The translations under genes and the position numbers were made by a program. The notes beneath the pieces were generated by a model, which saw only the letters and a program-made list of their open reading frames with translations, was not told where the DNA came from and did no database searches. From the NCBI RefSeq assembly GCF_019915265.1, contig NZ_CP082780.1, positions 1,612,001 to 1,676,000 of the forward strand: 64,000 nt of DNA, in the 5' to 3' direction. The stretch's first letter is position 1. The number at the start of each line of letters is the position of its first letter. Source of the DNA: Bacillus aquiflavi (GTDB lineage: Bacteria; Bacillota; Bacilli; Bacillales; Cytobacillaceae). Of this stretch, positions 38,283 to 49,000 are shown piece by piece.

Positions 38283-41200
38283 ATGGTTGAACGAAAGTAT
38301 CCTTTATCGCATCCGCAAAAAAGGATTTGGGAAACGGAAAAGTTTGTTCAAACTTCTCCAATATCGAATTTAGTTGGAACAATTAAATTCAAAGGTTTGT
38401 TAGACTTTCAAAAAATGGAACAAGCTATCAACTTGTTTATACTAAAAAATGATTCTATACGTTTCCGGTTAATTGAGGATAGCGATGGTGTAAGACAATA
38501 TATTTCACCATTTCACGAGAAAAAATTTAAACAAATAGATTTACAAAAGTTAAATTGCACGTTTAAGGAATGGGTGGCTCTAGAAACTAGTAAACCATTT
38601 ACATTATTGAATTCCGATTTGTTTGATTTTATTCTCTTTAAAAACGGCGCTAATGAAAGTGGAATATTTGCGAAAATTCATCATGCCATTGCTGATGCAT
38701 GGTCCATTCATTTAATGGCAAATAAAATGATGAAATACTATACCGATTTATGTAAAGGAAAAGAGATTAGTACGCAAAAGGATCATTCTTATATTGATTT
38801 TATTACCCGTGAAAATAATTATATAAAATCAAACAGATTTATTGAAAATGAAACATTTTGGATAAATGAACTAATTGACATACCTGAACCAATTCATCTA
38901 AAAGAGAGCAGATTAGCTTTTAGAAGTACTAATGCAAATCGAAAAACATTCAAACTATCTTCAGAAATTACGTCAAATATTTATCAGTTTTGTAAGGATC
39001 AAGAAATCTCTATATTTACATTTTTTATTTCCATACTATCCATTTATTTAAAAAGAATAACTGATCGTAATCAATTTGTTTTAGGTACAACAATTTTAAA
39101 TAGATTTAATGTTAAAGAACGTGAAACGTTTGGGATGTTCACAAGTACAATGCCATTTTATGTGGAGTTAAACGATGATCTAAAGGTTACTGACTTTTTT
39201 GAACAAATGAAGCATAAGCAAATGTCTCTGTTAAGAAATCAGCAATACCCTTTTGATTTATTAACTAGAAAACTTAGAGAGAAAAACAATCTCATCGAAA
39301 GATTATTCGATATTTCATTATCATACCAAAATTCAAAGCTTCATATTAGCAAAAATGAAGAAATAAGAGGACAGTATGAGACGGAATGGCATTTTTCAGG
39401 ACATGAAATTAATTCATTAAGTATTCATGTCAATGATCGAGAAAAAAAAAATGAGTTAATGCTTGATTTTGATTATTTGACGGATCTATTTACGGAAAGG
39501 GAAATCGAAACCCATTTTAATCGAATGGTACAAACAATCTTACATGTATTGCATAACAGTAATAAAAGGGTATTTGAAATAGAGGTAATTCCAGCAGATG
39601 AGGAGCAGAAGCTGTTAACTGAATTTAGTGGGGAAAAATCTGATTATTCAAGAACTAAAGCAATTCATCAGTTATTTGAAGAACAAGTAAAGAGAACGCC
39701 TAACAAGACTGCAATTGTATTTGGCAATCAAAAATTAACTTATCAACAACTCAATAATAAAGCAAATCAACTTGCACGGTTTTTACAACGAAACGGTGTT
39801 CAACCGTTAACACGCGTTGGTGTGATGATTGACCGCTCAATCGACATGATGGTAGCTATTTTTGCTGTTCTTAAAGCGGGAGGGACGTATATACCGATAG
39901 ATCCAAGTTATCCTAAGGGCAGAATTACTTACATGATTCAAAATAGTTCCATTAGTCTATTATTATCAAGTTCAACGATAAACGATGTCGAGTTTGCTGG
40001 AAGAAAAATCGATGTAGCAGATTCAAGAATTGATCAAGAAAATGTGGAAAATTTGCCGAATTTAGGCAAAGTTGATCATTCAGTATATATTATGTATACA
40101 TCAGGATCAACTGGTAGACCGAAAGGAATTTGTATCGATCATCAATCGTTACATAATTTTATTCACGGTTTTACTCGTGCTGTTGAATTTGCACCAGATC
40201 ACACCATTTTATCACTTACTTCTATGTCATTTGATCCTTTTGTAGTGGAATCTTTTCTTCCATTAACTTTAGGCATGGTTGTTGTTATTGCGGATGAAGA
40301 GCAAAGACAAAATGCTGCAAATATAAAGGATTTAATTCAACAACATCATATAGATGTCATTCAATTGACGCCATCACGATTACAGCTATTATTGAATGAT
40401 GAAAATGATCAGACTTTTGAAAAGTTACAAACAGTATTGGTCGGGGGAGAGACGCTAACAAACAGTTTAGTTCAAAAACTTAAACAAATAACAAATGCTA
40501 AAGTTTACAATATTTATGGACCAACTGAAACGACAGTTTGGTTAACTGTAAAAGAAATTAATTCAGATACTGAACCGATCACTGTTGGAAAACCGATTGC
40601 AAACAAAAAAGTATATATTTTGAACAAGAACGAACAACTGCAACCAATAGGGATTACTGGTGAACTATGCATTTCAGGTGAAGGAATTGCAAACGGTTAC
40701 CTCTCAAATCAAGAACTCTCATTATCTAAGTTTGTAAAAAATCCATTTGACTCAAACTTAAAAATGTATAAATCAGGTGATTTAGCAAGATGGTTGCCTA
40801 ACGGTGAATTGGAGCTTATTGGAAGAAATGATGATCAAGTAAAAATACGCGGAGTACGGATGGAACTGGGTGAAGTTCAAAATCAAGTAGCTAGTCATCC
40901 AAAAATTAAAGAAGCTGTCGTTTTAGTGAAACAACATAATGGTGAACAACATCTTTGTGCATATTATGTCGCTGAAGAACAAATAGATTTAGGGGAATTA
41001 AGGGAATACTTAAGTTTTAATTTACCAAATGCAATGATTCCAACTTATTTTTTCCCATTAAAACAAATGCCATTAACACCAAATGGTAAAGTGGATCGAA
41101 AGAAATTACCGCTTCCATTTTCCGATCATGCTGTAAAGTCTGTTTATGTTGCCCCAAGAAATGAAACCGAAATCATGTTAACTAACATTTGGGCCAATCT

Positions 41201-44200
41201 TTTTAATAAAAAGCCGCAAGAAATAGGAATTAATGATCATTTTTTAGACTTAGGTGGTCATTCGTTAAAAGCTATTGAACTTTTGACGAGTGTACAAAGA
41301 GAATTTCACGTTCATTTAAATGTGAAAGATATTTTTCAATATACAACGATAAAAAAATTAGCTGAACATATAGAAACATTAGTAAGAAAAAAACAAGTAA
41401 AAATAACACCTGTAGAAAATAAAAAATATTATCCTGCTTCCACATCACAAAAACGATTATTTATTATTAATCAAACGAGTAATACGACGAATTATAATAT
41501 GCCAGGAGTTTTCGAAATAAACGGTGCAATAAACAAAAACGAAATAAATAAGATTTTCCAACAAATCATTGAAAGACATGAAGCATTTCGGACATCTTTT
41601 AAAATAATAGATGGTATTCCGATGCAAGAAATTCATCGCAACGTAAATTTCAATGTAACATCTATAGATTTATTAGACCGTGATCCAATGGAACTGATAA
41701 ATTCGTTCATTCAACCTTTTGATCTATCTGCTGCACCTTTATTACGTGTTTATTTAATCCATGTGCAGAAGAACAAAAGTTTGTTATTTGTTGATATGCA
41801 TCATATGATCTCTGATGGAACTTCTATAAAAATTCTAATAGAAGATTTTATTACGATTTATGAAGGAAAGAGTTTACCGTCACTTGAAGTTCAATATAAA
41901 GATTTCTCACATTGGCAAGAACAATATTTGCTTTCAGACGAAATGAAAAAACAGGAAGCCTATTGGTTAGAAGTGTTTTCTGATGAAGTTCCTTATTTAA
42001 ATCTTCCAATTGATCGAGCAAGACCATCAATTCCTTCATATAAAGGGGATCAGCTAACATTCGTAATTGATCGTGAAGATGTTTTAGGTTTAAAAAAGAT
42101 TGCAAGAGACCAGGAAGCGACTTTATTTATGGTTGTCTTTGCTTTATATAACATAATGTTATCCAAGTATAGTGATCAGGAAGATGTTACTGTCGGTATC
42201 CCTGTAATTGGAAGGAAAAATAATGAAATAAAAAATGTAATTGGAATGTTTGTAAACACATTAGCCATAAGAAGCTATCCTCATTCAAAGAAGACATTTA
42301 AAGAATTTTTAGCCCATGTTAAAGAAAACTTATTAAAGTCTTATGAAAACCAAGAGTATCCTTTCGAAAATTTAATCAATAAACTGGATCTAAGCTTTGA
42401 TAGAAGTAAATCTCCTTTATTTAATACAATGTTTACGATGCAAGAGACGGGCTATGATTCATTAACAGTGAAAGATTTAACTATTAATCCTATTAACGTA
42501 AATCATAAGGATATCAAGTTTGACTTAAGTTTTGAAGCAAAAGAAAAAGCGGAAAAGCTTGAAATGAAAATCGAATATAGTACGGCGCTATTTAATGAAG
42601 ATACAATTCAAAGAATGGCAAAATATTTTAAGGAAATTGTTCATCAAGTAATTGCCGAAACAACGATAAAACTAGCTGATATACAACTGTTAACAAAAGA
42701 GGAGCAAAAAAGGCACATTTATGAATGGAATAACACAAAGCAAGATATCGATACATCTAAGGCATACCATGAACTATTTGAGGAACAGGTAGTCCGTACT
42801 CCAAATCATATTGCGGTATTCGATAATCATACATCTTTAACATATAAAGAATTAAATCAACGGGCTAATCAAGTTGCACGTTATTTAAGATCAAATGGGG
42901 TATCACCTGATAGCATTGTTGGAATGATGTTAGAACGGTCAGTAGAAATGATCATTGGGATTTTAGGGATTTTAAAAGCGGGTGCAGCATATTTACCAAT
43001 TGATCCAAATGCACCTGCTGAAAGAATAAAATACATGATTCAAAATAGTAATTTGAAAATTTTATTAACTCAACGAAACTTTAAGCAACATAATCTCTTC
43101 ACAGGATTAACAGTTGATATAAATGATAGCAACATCAAGCAACTAGACGACACAAATCTTAATCATATTACAAAACCTACAAATCTCGCTTATGTTATTT
43201 ATACGTCTGGTTCAACTGGAAAACCTAAGGGAGTTATGATCGAACATCGATCACTTGTAAATAGAATTCATTGGATGCAAAGCAAGTATCCATTAACAGA
43301 AGCGGACATTATTATGCAAAAAACGCCATTTACATTTGATGTATCCGTATGGGAATTATTATGGTGGTCGTTATATGGTTCAAAAGTGTACTTACTTCAA
43401 CCAAACGGAGAAAAAGAACCAGTCATGATTTGTGAAGCAATTGAGAAATACAAAATTACAGTTATGCATTTTGTACCATCTATGTTCACGATGTTTTTAG
43501 ATCATTTGAAAAAGTATCAACAATCCTATGATCTGAGCAGTTTAAAGCAAATATTTACTAGTGGTGAAGCACTTTTAAGCCCCCATGTTAAAGCGTTTCA
43601 TGAAAATATTCAGCAACAGTTTGGAACGAGATTAACAAATTTATATGGACCAACGGAAGCGACTATTGATGTATCTTACTATGACTGTGATGAAGTAAAT
43701 CGTCATTTATCAAGTGTCCCAATTGGCAAACCTATTTCTAATATTTGTTTGTATGTATTGAATAAGCAATATCAAATACAACCTGTCGGAGTTGAAGGTG
43801 AAATATTTATCGCTGGAATTGGGCTAGCCAGAGGATATTTAAATCGAAAAGAACTTACAGCGGAAAAATTTATCGAAAACCCATTTATTCCTGGAACAAA
43901 AATGTATCGAACAGGTGATATAGGGCGATATTTACTTGATGGCAATATTGAATATATGGGAAGAACAGATGATCAAGTAAAAATACGGGGTAATCGAGTT
44001 GAAATCGGAGAAATAGAGGCGAATTTAACATCACATGAAAAAATAACGGATGCAGTTGTAATGGCCGTGGATGACGAAAACGGCTCTAAAGAACTATATG
44101 CGTATTATGTTGCAACCGAACCGATTCCTAATTTAAAACTGCGTAACTATTTGTTGAAGATGTTACCAGATTATATGTTGCCATCTGCTTTTGTTCATAT

Positions 44201-45896
44201 TGATCGTATTCCATTAAATGCAAGTGGGAAAGTGGATCGAAAGGCTTTACAGAAACAAAAAAATGTCACGAAGAGTACGAACTATGTAGGCCCGAGAAAT
44301 GATATTGAGAAAAGATTAACAAAACTATGGGCTGATTTCCTTGGTATAGACGAACAAAGAATTAGTATGACAGACAGCTTTTTTGAATTGGGCGGTCATT
44401 CCCTTAAAGCTATATCCATCATCTCTAAAGTTTATGAAGAATTTGACGTTCAATTGTCATTGAAGGATATTTTCCACTCTCCAACGATAAAGGAACAAGC
44501 AGAAATATTAATTCACGATAGAAATAAAGAGAAGTATTCCAAGATAGAAGTTGCCAAAGAGAGGGAATATTATCCGCTTACTTCTTCACAAAAACGCTTG
44601 TATTTACTTGAACAGGTAAATCAATTGGAAACAAGTTACCATCTGACAGAAGCGTTACTTATAAAGGGAGAGCTAAATAAGAAAAAATTTCAGAGCAGCT
44701 TACAGCAACTTGTAAATAGACATGAATCATTAAGAACAAGTTTTACCTATCAGAATGGTGAATTTGCTCAAGTTATCCACGAACACAAAAATATCACAAT
44801 AGAGGAAGAGGACGGATCAGAGCATGAAGTTGACCTACTGATTGAACAATTTATCACTACTTTTGATTTAAGTGAAGCCCCTTTATTTAGAGTGAAGTTA
44901 GTTAATCTTAAAGAGAACAAGTATTTATTGCTATTCGATATGCATCATATCATTGCAGATGGAGTTTCATTAGACATATTAATTCGCGATTTTGTTGCAT
45001 TTTATCAAGATAAGACACTACCAAAGCTAGAGATTCAATACAAAGATTATGCCATTTGGAAAAACAACTTATTGAATACAGAAAAAATGAATAGACAAGC
45101 AATGTATTGGAAAGAAGTCTTTTATAAAGAAGTAGCGCCGTTAAATTTACCATATGATTTTACTAGACCTAATACTTTAACATTTGAAGGTGATACATTC
45201 TCAATTGTTGTTAATAAACAGACTTCTGCAGCACTGCGTTCACTGAGGGCACAACTAGATAAAACGTTATACTCAATATTATTTGCTGTTTATAACGTTC
45301 TCTTATCTAAATATACTGGTCAAACAGACGTTGTCGTTGGCACCCCAACTGCAGGAAGACAACATCCTGATGTGGAAAATTTAATTGGGATGTTTGTAAA
45401 TACGTTAGCTATTCGAAGTTTTCCGGAAAAGGAAAAAACATTTGTAAATTATTTAGCAGAATTAAATGAATCTATTCTTGATGCATATGAAAATCAGGAT
45501 TATCCATTTGAGGAGCTGCTCGATGAAATGAAGATTGAGCAAGCGGAAAATCAAAATCCATTATTTAATACCATGTTCGATTTGAAAATGAGTAATCATG
45601 AAATTAGTCTTGATGGATTACAAATAGAAAAATACCCATTAAAAAGAAATACTTCTAAGTTTGACTTGAGTCTAGAAACGGAAGAACTAGAGGAAAACTT
45701 TATCTTTACATTTGAGTATAATATTTATTTATTTAAGCAGGAAACAATTAAACAAGTGGCGGCTGACTTTTTAAAGGTATTAAAAACAATAATCGACAAT
45801 CCGTATTTACGCTTAGCAGATATTCAATTAGAGCATCAGGTTGAAGAATTAAAGCCTATAAATATGGAGGATATTGAATTTACCTTTAATAGTTAA
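38283..45896 (+). CDS. Nonribosomal peptide synthetase 1 (Cstart-A-T-C-A-T-C)
   Basis: 2537 aa, two complete modules plus a terminal C domain. Domains: starter C (1-430; HHAIADAWS with both catalytic His), A1 (about 460-945; YTSGSTGRPKG, IYGPTETT), T1 (Ser in LGGHSLKAI, about 994), C2 (1049-1465; HHMISDG), A2 (1490-1975), T2 (about 2040), C3 (2096-2515; HHIIADG). Pocket residues read by eye: A1 D-P-V-Q-L-G-I-V-W-K, most like glycine (beta-alanine possible), A2 D-V-W-H-F-S-L-I-D-K, serine. The first C domain lies ahead of any carrier and probably acylates residue 1 from the ACP. The protein ends with a C domain and the tail MEDIEFTFNS, so it passes the dipeptide to NRPS2. No epimerase domain. 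RBS GAGGAGG. Confidence 0.95.
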   Translation: MVERKYPLSHPQKRIWETEKFVQTSPISNLVGTIKFKGLLDFQKMEQAINLFILKNDSIRFRLIEDSDGVRQYISPFHEKKFKQIDLQKLNCTFKEWVALETSKPFTLLNSDLFDFILFKNGANESGIFAKIHHAIADAWSIHLMANKMMKYYTDLCKGKEISTQKDHSYIDFITRENNYIKSNRFIENETFWINELIDIPEPIHLKESRLAFRSTNANRKTFKLSSEITSNIYQFCKDQEISIFTFFISILSIYLKRITDRNQFVLGTTILNRFNVKERETFGMFTSTMPFYVELNDDLKVTDFFEQMKHKQMSLLRNQQYPFDLLTRKLREKNNLIERLFDISLSYQNSKLHISKNEEIRGQYETEWHFSGHEINSLSIHVNDREKKNELMLDFDYLTDLFTEREIETHFNRMVQTILHVLHNSNKRVFEIEVIPADEEQKLLTEFSGEKSDYSRTKAIHQLFEEQVKRTPNKTAIVFGNQKLTYQQLNNKANQLARFLQRNGVQPLTRVGVMIDRSIDMMVAIFAVLKAGGTYIPIDPSYPKGRITYMIQNSSISLLLSSSTINDVEFAGRKIDVADSRIDQENVENLPNLGKVDHSVYIMYTSGSTGRPKGICIDHQSLHNFIHGFTRAVEFAPDHTILSLTSMSFDPFVVESFLPLTLGMVVVIADEEQRQNAANIKDLIQQHHIDVIQLTPSRLQLLLNDENDQTFEKLQTVLVGGETLTNSLVQKLKQITNAKVYNIYGPTETTVWLTVKEINSDTEPITVGKPIANKKVYILNKNEQLQPIGITGELCISGEGIANGYLSNQELSLSKFVKNPFDSNLKMYKSGDLARWLPNGELELIGRNDDQVKIRGVRMELGEVQNQVASHPKIKEAVVLVKQHNGEQHLCAYYVAEEQIDLGELREYLSFNLPNAMIPTYFFPLKQMPLTPNGKVDRKKLPLPFSDHAVKSVYVAPRNETEIMLTNIWANLFNKKPQEIGINDHFLDLGGHSLKAIELLTSVQREFHVHLNVKDIFQYTTIKKLAEHIETLVRKKQVKITPVENKKYYPASTSQKRLFIINQTSNTTNYNMPGVFEINGAINKNEINKIFQQIIERHEAFRTSFKIIDGIPMQEIHRNVNFNVTSIDLLDRDPMELINSFIQPFDLSAAPLLRVYLIHVQKNKSLLFVDMHHMISDGTSIKILIEDFITIYEGKSLPSLEVQYKDFSHWQEQYLLSDEMKKQEAYWLEVFSDEVPYLNLPIDRARPSIPSYKGDQLTFVIDREDVLGLKKIARDQEATLFMVVFALYNIMLSKYSDQEDVTVGIPVIGRKNNEIKNVIGMFVNTLAIRSYPHSKKTFKEFLAHVKENLLKSYENQEYPFENLINKLDLSFDRSKSPLFNTMFTMQETGYDSLTVKDLTINPINVNHKDIKFDLSFEAKEKAEKLEMKIEYSTALFNEDTIQRMAKYFKEIVHQVIAETTIKLADIQLLTKEEQKRHIYEWNNTKQDIDTSKAYHELFEEQVVRTPNHIAVFDNHTSLTYKELNQRANQVARYLRSNGVSPDSIVGMMLERSVEMIIGILGILKAGAAYLPIDPNAPAERIKYMIQNSNLKILLTQRNFKQHNLFTGLTVDINDSNIKQLDDTNLNHITKPTNLAYVIYTSGSTGKPKGVMIEHRSLVNRIHWMQSKYPLTEADIIMQKTPFTFDVSVWELLWWSLYGSKVYLLQPNGEKEPVMICEAIEKYKITVMHFVPSMFTMFLDHLKKYQQSYDLSSLKQIFTSGEALLSPHVKAFHENIQQQFGTRLTNLYGPTEATIDVSYYDCDEVNRHLSSVPIGKPISNICLYVLNKQYQIQPVGVEGEIFIAGIGLARGYLNRKELTAEKFIENPFIPGTKMYRTGDIGRYLLDGNIEYMGRTDDQVKIRGNRVEIGEIEANLTSHEKITDAVVMAVDDENGSKELYAYYVATEPIPNLKLRNYLLKMLPDYMLPSAFVHIDRIPLNASGKVDRKALQKQKNVTKSTNYVGPRNDIEKRLTKLWADFLGIDEQRISMTDSFFELGGHSLKAISIISKVYEEFDVQLSLKDIFHSPTIKEQAEILIHDRNKEKYSKIEVAKEREYYPLTSSQKRLYLLEQVNQLETSYHLTEALLIKGELNKKKFQSSLQQLVNRHESLRTSFTYQNGEFAQVIHEHKNITIEEEDGSEHEVDLLIEQFITTFDLSEAPLFRVKLVNLKENKYLLLFDMHHIIADGVSLDILIRDFVAFYQDKTLPKLEIQYKDYAIWKNNLLNTEKMNRQAMYWKEVFYKEVAPLNLPYDFTRPNTLTFEGDTFSIVVNKQTSAALRSLRAQLDKTLYSILFAVYNVLLSKYTGQTDVVVGTPTAGRQHPDVENLIGMFVNTLAIRSFPEKEKTFVNYLAELNESILDAYENQDYPFEELLDEMKIEQAENQNPLFNTMFDLKMSNHEISLDGLQIEKYPLKRNTSKFDLSLETEELEENFIFTFEYNIYLFKQETIKQVAADFLKVLKTIIDNPYLRLADIQLEHQVEELKPINMEDIEFTFNS

Positions 45897-45940
45897 GGGG
45901 GAATTCCTTGAAGATTTTCGTTAATCCTAGGTAAAAAGCA

Positions 45941-46055
45941 GTAAAATCCCCACCTTAAATCTTGGAAAAATAAAAGAATCATGAGGGTGGGGATGCTGTG
46001 TAGAGACCCCTTGTTCAACTACTATCGGTGGGGGAATGAAGCCCTCCCACTATTA
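45941..46055 (+). repeat. Structured gap between NRPS1 and NRPS2
   Basis: ATCCCCACC (about 45948) and GGTGGGGAT (about 45985) form an inverted repeat, and GTGGGGG (46028) pairs with CTCCCAC (46044-46050) in a second hairpin just before the NRPS2 ribosome binding site. The base use is more GC-rich than the genes on both sides. The layout recalls the ends of small IS200/IS605-type relics, but no transposase or target site can be shown; a purely regulatory role is also possible. Confidence 0.4.
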
Positions 46056-46074
46056 ATTTTAAGGGGGAAAAAGA

Positions 46075-49000
46075 ATGGGTTTTTCGAAACAAGTATTATT
46101 AAATAGCGGTAAATATCAAAAAGAAAAGGACTACTGGAAAGAAAAGCTATCAGGTCACTTTTCATCAAGCACGTTGCCTAGAGATCATATTTACAGCGAG
46201 CAAGACGAACCAATTGCTGAGGCAATACAATTAAAAATACCAGATACAATTTTTAGGAAAATTCATACAATTGCTAACGGTTCAGAACTTGGAACATTTT
46301 TAATCGTTTCTACAGCGATTAATGCAGCTTTATATCAATATTCAACCGATGAAGATGTTGTAATAGGGGTTCCTGTTTTTAAACAAAAACATGATGGAGA
46401 TTATTTAAATGATAAGCTCGTCATTAGAAGTAACATAAACGACGATATGACTTGGAAGGAATTACTTTCTCAAGTTCAGCAATCAGTTAAAGAAGCAAAT
46501 GAGCATCAAAATTTTCCTTATGAGGAATTAGTTAAACTATTAAAAAATTCTCATTCAATGGATTCATTATTTAAGTTGCTATTGGTATTTGATAATTTAC
46601 ACCACAATGTTATAAACAATACGCTAGATCACGATTTAATGATTTCCTTTCATTTTACTGAGCTTGAATTAACGTCAACCGTTCGTTATCGTGGAGACCT
46701 ATACAAGCGCGCGACAATCAAGAGGTTTTTTCAACAAATCGTCGTTGCTTTAGCCCATTTTTGCGAAAATATTAATGAGAAAGTAGCGGCAGTTGAGTTA
46801 ATGACTGAAGACGAAAAAAATCAAATTTTATATCAGTTTAATCATCCAACAGGGATTCAATCTAATCATCAAACTACTATACACCAATTGTTTCAAAAAG
46901 CTGTCAGCGATCATCCTAAACAGACCGCGGTCATTTTCAAGGATAACGAAGTAACATATGAAGAGATTAACGTAAAAGCAAACCAATTAGCGCGAAAATT
47001 ACAAAGCTTAGGTGTAAAGCAAAATGATTATGTTGGAATAATGGTCGATCCTTCAATTGAAATGATCATCGGAATCCTTTCTATTTTAAAAGCTGGTGCT
47101 GCATATGTGCCTATCGATCCTTTATATCCGGCTAAAAGAATTAATTTAATGATTAACGATAGCGCGATAAAAGTATTACTTTCTTCATCAATGCTAAAAC
47201 ACCAACTGGAAGATTTAGATTACAGTCATGAAGTCGTAATGCTAGATCATAATGAAATTTATACGGGGGAATCAACAAATTTAACGATAACGAATCCAGA
47301 GGATACAGCATATATCATTTATACATCTGGATCAACAGGAAAGCCAAAGGGAGTATGTATTGATCATAAAAGTGCAGTTCATTATATTAACTGTTTTATT
47401 AATGAATTTCAGGTGAACAATGAAGACTCTGTTTTATTACATTCATCGTTTGCATTTGATGCATCTATTGAACAATTATTTCCAATACTTTTAGTAGGTG
47501 GAAGATTAGTAGTTCCGCAAAAAGAAGAATTAATGGATATCCCGTGTCTAGTAGAATTGATTGAAAAACAAAGTGTTTCTATTGTAAGCAGTTCTCCATT
47601 AATTTTAAATGAATTTAACAAACAACAAAACCTAAATAGTATGAGGATATTTATTAGGGGGGGAGATGTGTTAAGAAAAGAACATATTTCAAACCTATTA
47701 TCCTATTCAACTGTGTACAATACATATGGTCCTACAGAAGCAACTGTATGTGCTACATTCCATAAAATAAAAAAAGAAGAGACAGGGAAAATATTAATCG
47801 GACGGCCTATTCAAGATAAGAATATATATATCCTTAACAGTAAAAGGAAGCTACTACCTATAGGAGTTCCGGGTGAGATCTATATCTCTGGAAAAGGATT
47901 ATCAAAAGGGTATTTAAATGAACCAGAGTTGACGAATGATCATTTTGTAGACAATCCATTTATTCCTGGTGAAAAGATGTATAAAACAGGTGATATCGGA
48001 AGATGGATGCACGATGGAACAATTGAGTTTATTGGTAGAATTGGTGGCCAGGTGAATATAAGAGGATATCGAATCGAGTTAGAGGAAATAGAGAAAACAT
48101 TACTAAATCATCATCATATTCAAGAAGCTATCGTCACTAAACAAAGCAATACAGAAGATCATGATGTACTATGTGTGTATTATATTTCTAAAAGTGATCT
48201 TTCTGCGGTACAACTAGAAGAATATTTAAGAGAGCATTTACCAGAGTTTATGATCCCGACGGATTTTATAGCTTTAGATAAGTTTCCAACTACAGTTAAT
48301 GGAAAGTTAGATTATCATGCACTACCTAAACCAAATTTCTCAAGAAGTACAGCTTATAAAAAACCAAGGAATTTAATAGAAAAGTCTCTTGTGAAAATAT
48401 GGTCCGATGTATTAGAAATAAAAGAAGAGGATATTGGTATAGAGGATGATTTCTTTAAATTAGGGGGTCACTCGTTAAAAGCTACAATAGTAGCTGCAAA
48501 AATTTTCAAGGAGCTTCATGTAGAAATACCGATAAAAAAACTGTTCCAAACACCTAATATTAAAAGCCTTGCAGATGATATACAGACCGTTCAAAAATCG
48601 AAATATGATCCAATAAAACCTTTAAACAAACAACAGTTTTACGCTACCTCACCTGCACAAAACAGACTGTTAGCCATCGCTAAATTGGATGAAAGCAGTG
48701 TGAATTACAATATTTCAGGGGCGTTTGTTATTAAAGGATCATTAGACAAATCTCGCTTTGAACAAGCTTTTCATTCACTTGTTCAAAGACATGAGTCGCT
48801 TAGAACTTCTTTTCAGTATATAGATTTTGAGGCAAAACAAATAATTAACGAAAAAATAAACTATAAAATTGAATTTTTAAAGGCTTCAGAAAGAGAATTG
48901 CCTATCATTTTTTCTCATTTTATCAAACCGTTTCACTTAGAAAGTACACCACTTTTTAGAGTAATGCTCATAGAATTTGAAAAAAATAAATATTTATTTT

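Noticed and set aside
44560-45896. Terminal domain of NRPS1 (and NRPS2) as an epimerisation domain
   Set aside because: The motifs (HHIIADG followed by the IGMFVNT region) and the position after T are those of ordinary C domains; no E-domain signature was seen.
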